Shown piece by piece: positions 59,270 to 59,761 of a stretch of 59,761 nt of DNA. The DNA comes from Sphingobacterium deserti (GTDB lineage Bacteria; Bacteroidota; Bacteroidia; Sphingobacteriales; Sphingobacteriaceae): positions 1 through 59,761 of the forward strand of contig NZ_JJMU01000074.1 in assembly GCF_000757725.1 (NCBI RefSeq). Reading direction: 5' to 3'. Both the position numbers and the translations under genes were made by a program. The notes beneath the pieces are model-generated. The model worked only from the letters and a program-made list of their open reading frames with translations, did not search any database and was not told the origin of the DNA. Position 1 is the first letter of the stretch; each line of letters begins with the position of its first letter.

Positions 59270-59761
59270 ATTTTTTTTACTTTTTAATTTTGACTTTTTA
59301 CTTTCAAATGCGAGCCGGAGGAACGACGACGTGGCAATTTTCAGTATTGCGTAGTGCGTAGTGGGTATTGAGATAGTAAGTCTGACAGAAGAGCCAGGGT
59401 CATTGCGAGGAGGAGGAACGACGACGCGGCTATCTTCAGTATTGAGTATTGCGTAGTGGGTAATGAGATAGTAAGTCTGACAGAAGAGCCAGGGTCATTG
59501 CGAGGAGGAGGAGGAACGACGACGTGGCAATTTTCAGTATTGCGTAGTGGGTAATGAGATAGTAAGTCTGACAGAAGAGCCAGGTCATTGCGAGGAGGAG
59601 GAACGACGACGCGGCAATTTTCAGTATTGCGTAGTGCTTAGTGGGTAATGCGTAATGAGATTAGATATTAAGAGTTAGATTTTAGTGCGCCGTATGTAGG
59701 ATGTAGTGCCGGTATAATCCTTCTTACTTTTTACTTTTTAGTTTCAATTGCAAGCCGGAGA
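59270..59761. repeat. Right-end tandem repeat array
   Basis: Four tandem units of about 90-95 bases, the full ones starting at CATTGCGAGG at 59401, 59496 and 59586 and a partial one from about 59306. Each carries GAGGAACGACGAC, then TTCAGTATTG, GTAGTGGGTAATGAGATAG and TCTGACAGAAGAGCCAGG. A segment CTTTTTACTTTCAAATGCGAGCCGGAG-like flanks the array on the left (about 59286-59320) and returns at the very end (59722-59761), so a longer composite unit is repeating and the window stops inside it. The left end of the window holds the inverted form. No gene is present from 59161. Confidence 0.85.

Noticed and set aside
59306..59680. Tandem repeats considered as a CRISPR array
   Set aside because: Units are contiguous without unique spacers, the period is 90-95 bases and no cas genes are present.

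Overview
The window reads as a piece of a Bacteroidota chromosome, most likely Sphingobacteriaceae (Sphingobacterium, Pedobacter or Olivibacter type). The signs are TAnnTTTG-type -7 promoter boxes, a TonB receptor with a CarboxypepD-like N-terminal domain, an ImuA-ImuB-DnaE2 mutagenesis cassette, a subclass A2 beta-lactamase, SMUG2-type and DUF4230 proteins, and generally weak Shine-Dalgarno signals. Both ends lie inside the same family of tandem repeats, in inverted orientation, so the window may be a contig that broke at repeats.

Layout. 1-392: repeats. 393-5372 (+): DinB-like protein, the agmatine-to-putrescine pair aguB-aguA, two small or unknown proteins and an acyltransferase. 5373-5907: two copies of a hairpin element and a terminator. 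5908-12262 (-): class A beta-lactamase, then dnaE2, imuB and imuA. 12360-19496: sulfatase, CBM9-like protein, sugar-kinase-like phosphotransferase, CorC/HlyC protein, thioredoxin, GH25 lysozyme, bestrophin. 19611-21643: a small accessory island with tRNA-Ser(UGA), a duplicated tRNA 3' flank, a higBA toxin-antitoxin pair behind a 22-bp perfect palindrome, and a 5'-truncated cholesterol-dependent-cytolysin-like gene. 21660-33703: MscS-type channel, methyltransferase, desaturase, a group of stress-type and unknown small proteins, SulP transporter. 33988-42277: pectate lyase, SMUG2-like glycosylase, three overlapping glycosyltransferases, a PQQ sugar dehydrogenase-like protein and an SDR. 42676-56540 (-): the main system of the window. 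56618-58682 (-): a two-component system.

The main system is a run of 16 same-strand genes, mostly overlapping or a few bases apart. It makes and loads urease and imports its nickel: porin - ureA - ureB - ureC - ureE - ureF - ureG - ureD - hypA - hypB - second ureE - Fec/Ceu-type binding lipoprotein - permease - ATPase - GNAT - TonB-dependent receptor. A histidine kinase/response regulator pair lies 77 bases upstream on the same strand and may control it. Three points stand out. UreC has all nickel ligands but carries an extra ~49-residue N-terminus with a twin-arginine motif, which would suggest an exported urease. There are two different UreE metallochaperones. HypA and HypB are present with no hydrogenase genes in the window, as in the urease maturation route known from Helicobacter pylori.

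Other points worth a look are the CDC-like pore-forming remnant, the four-member hairpin family, and the operator-like palindromes in front of imuA and higB.
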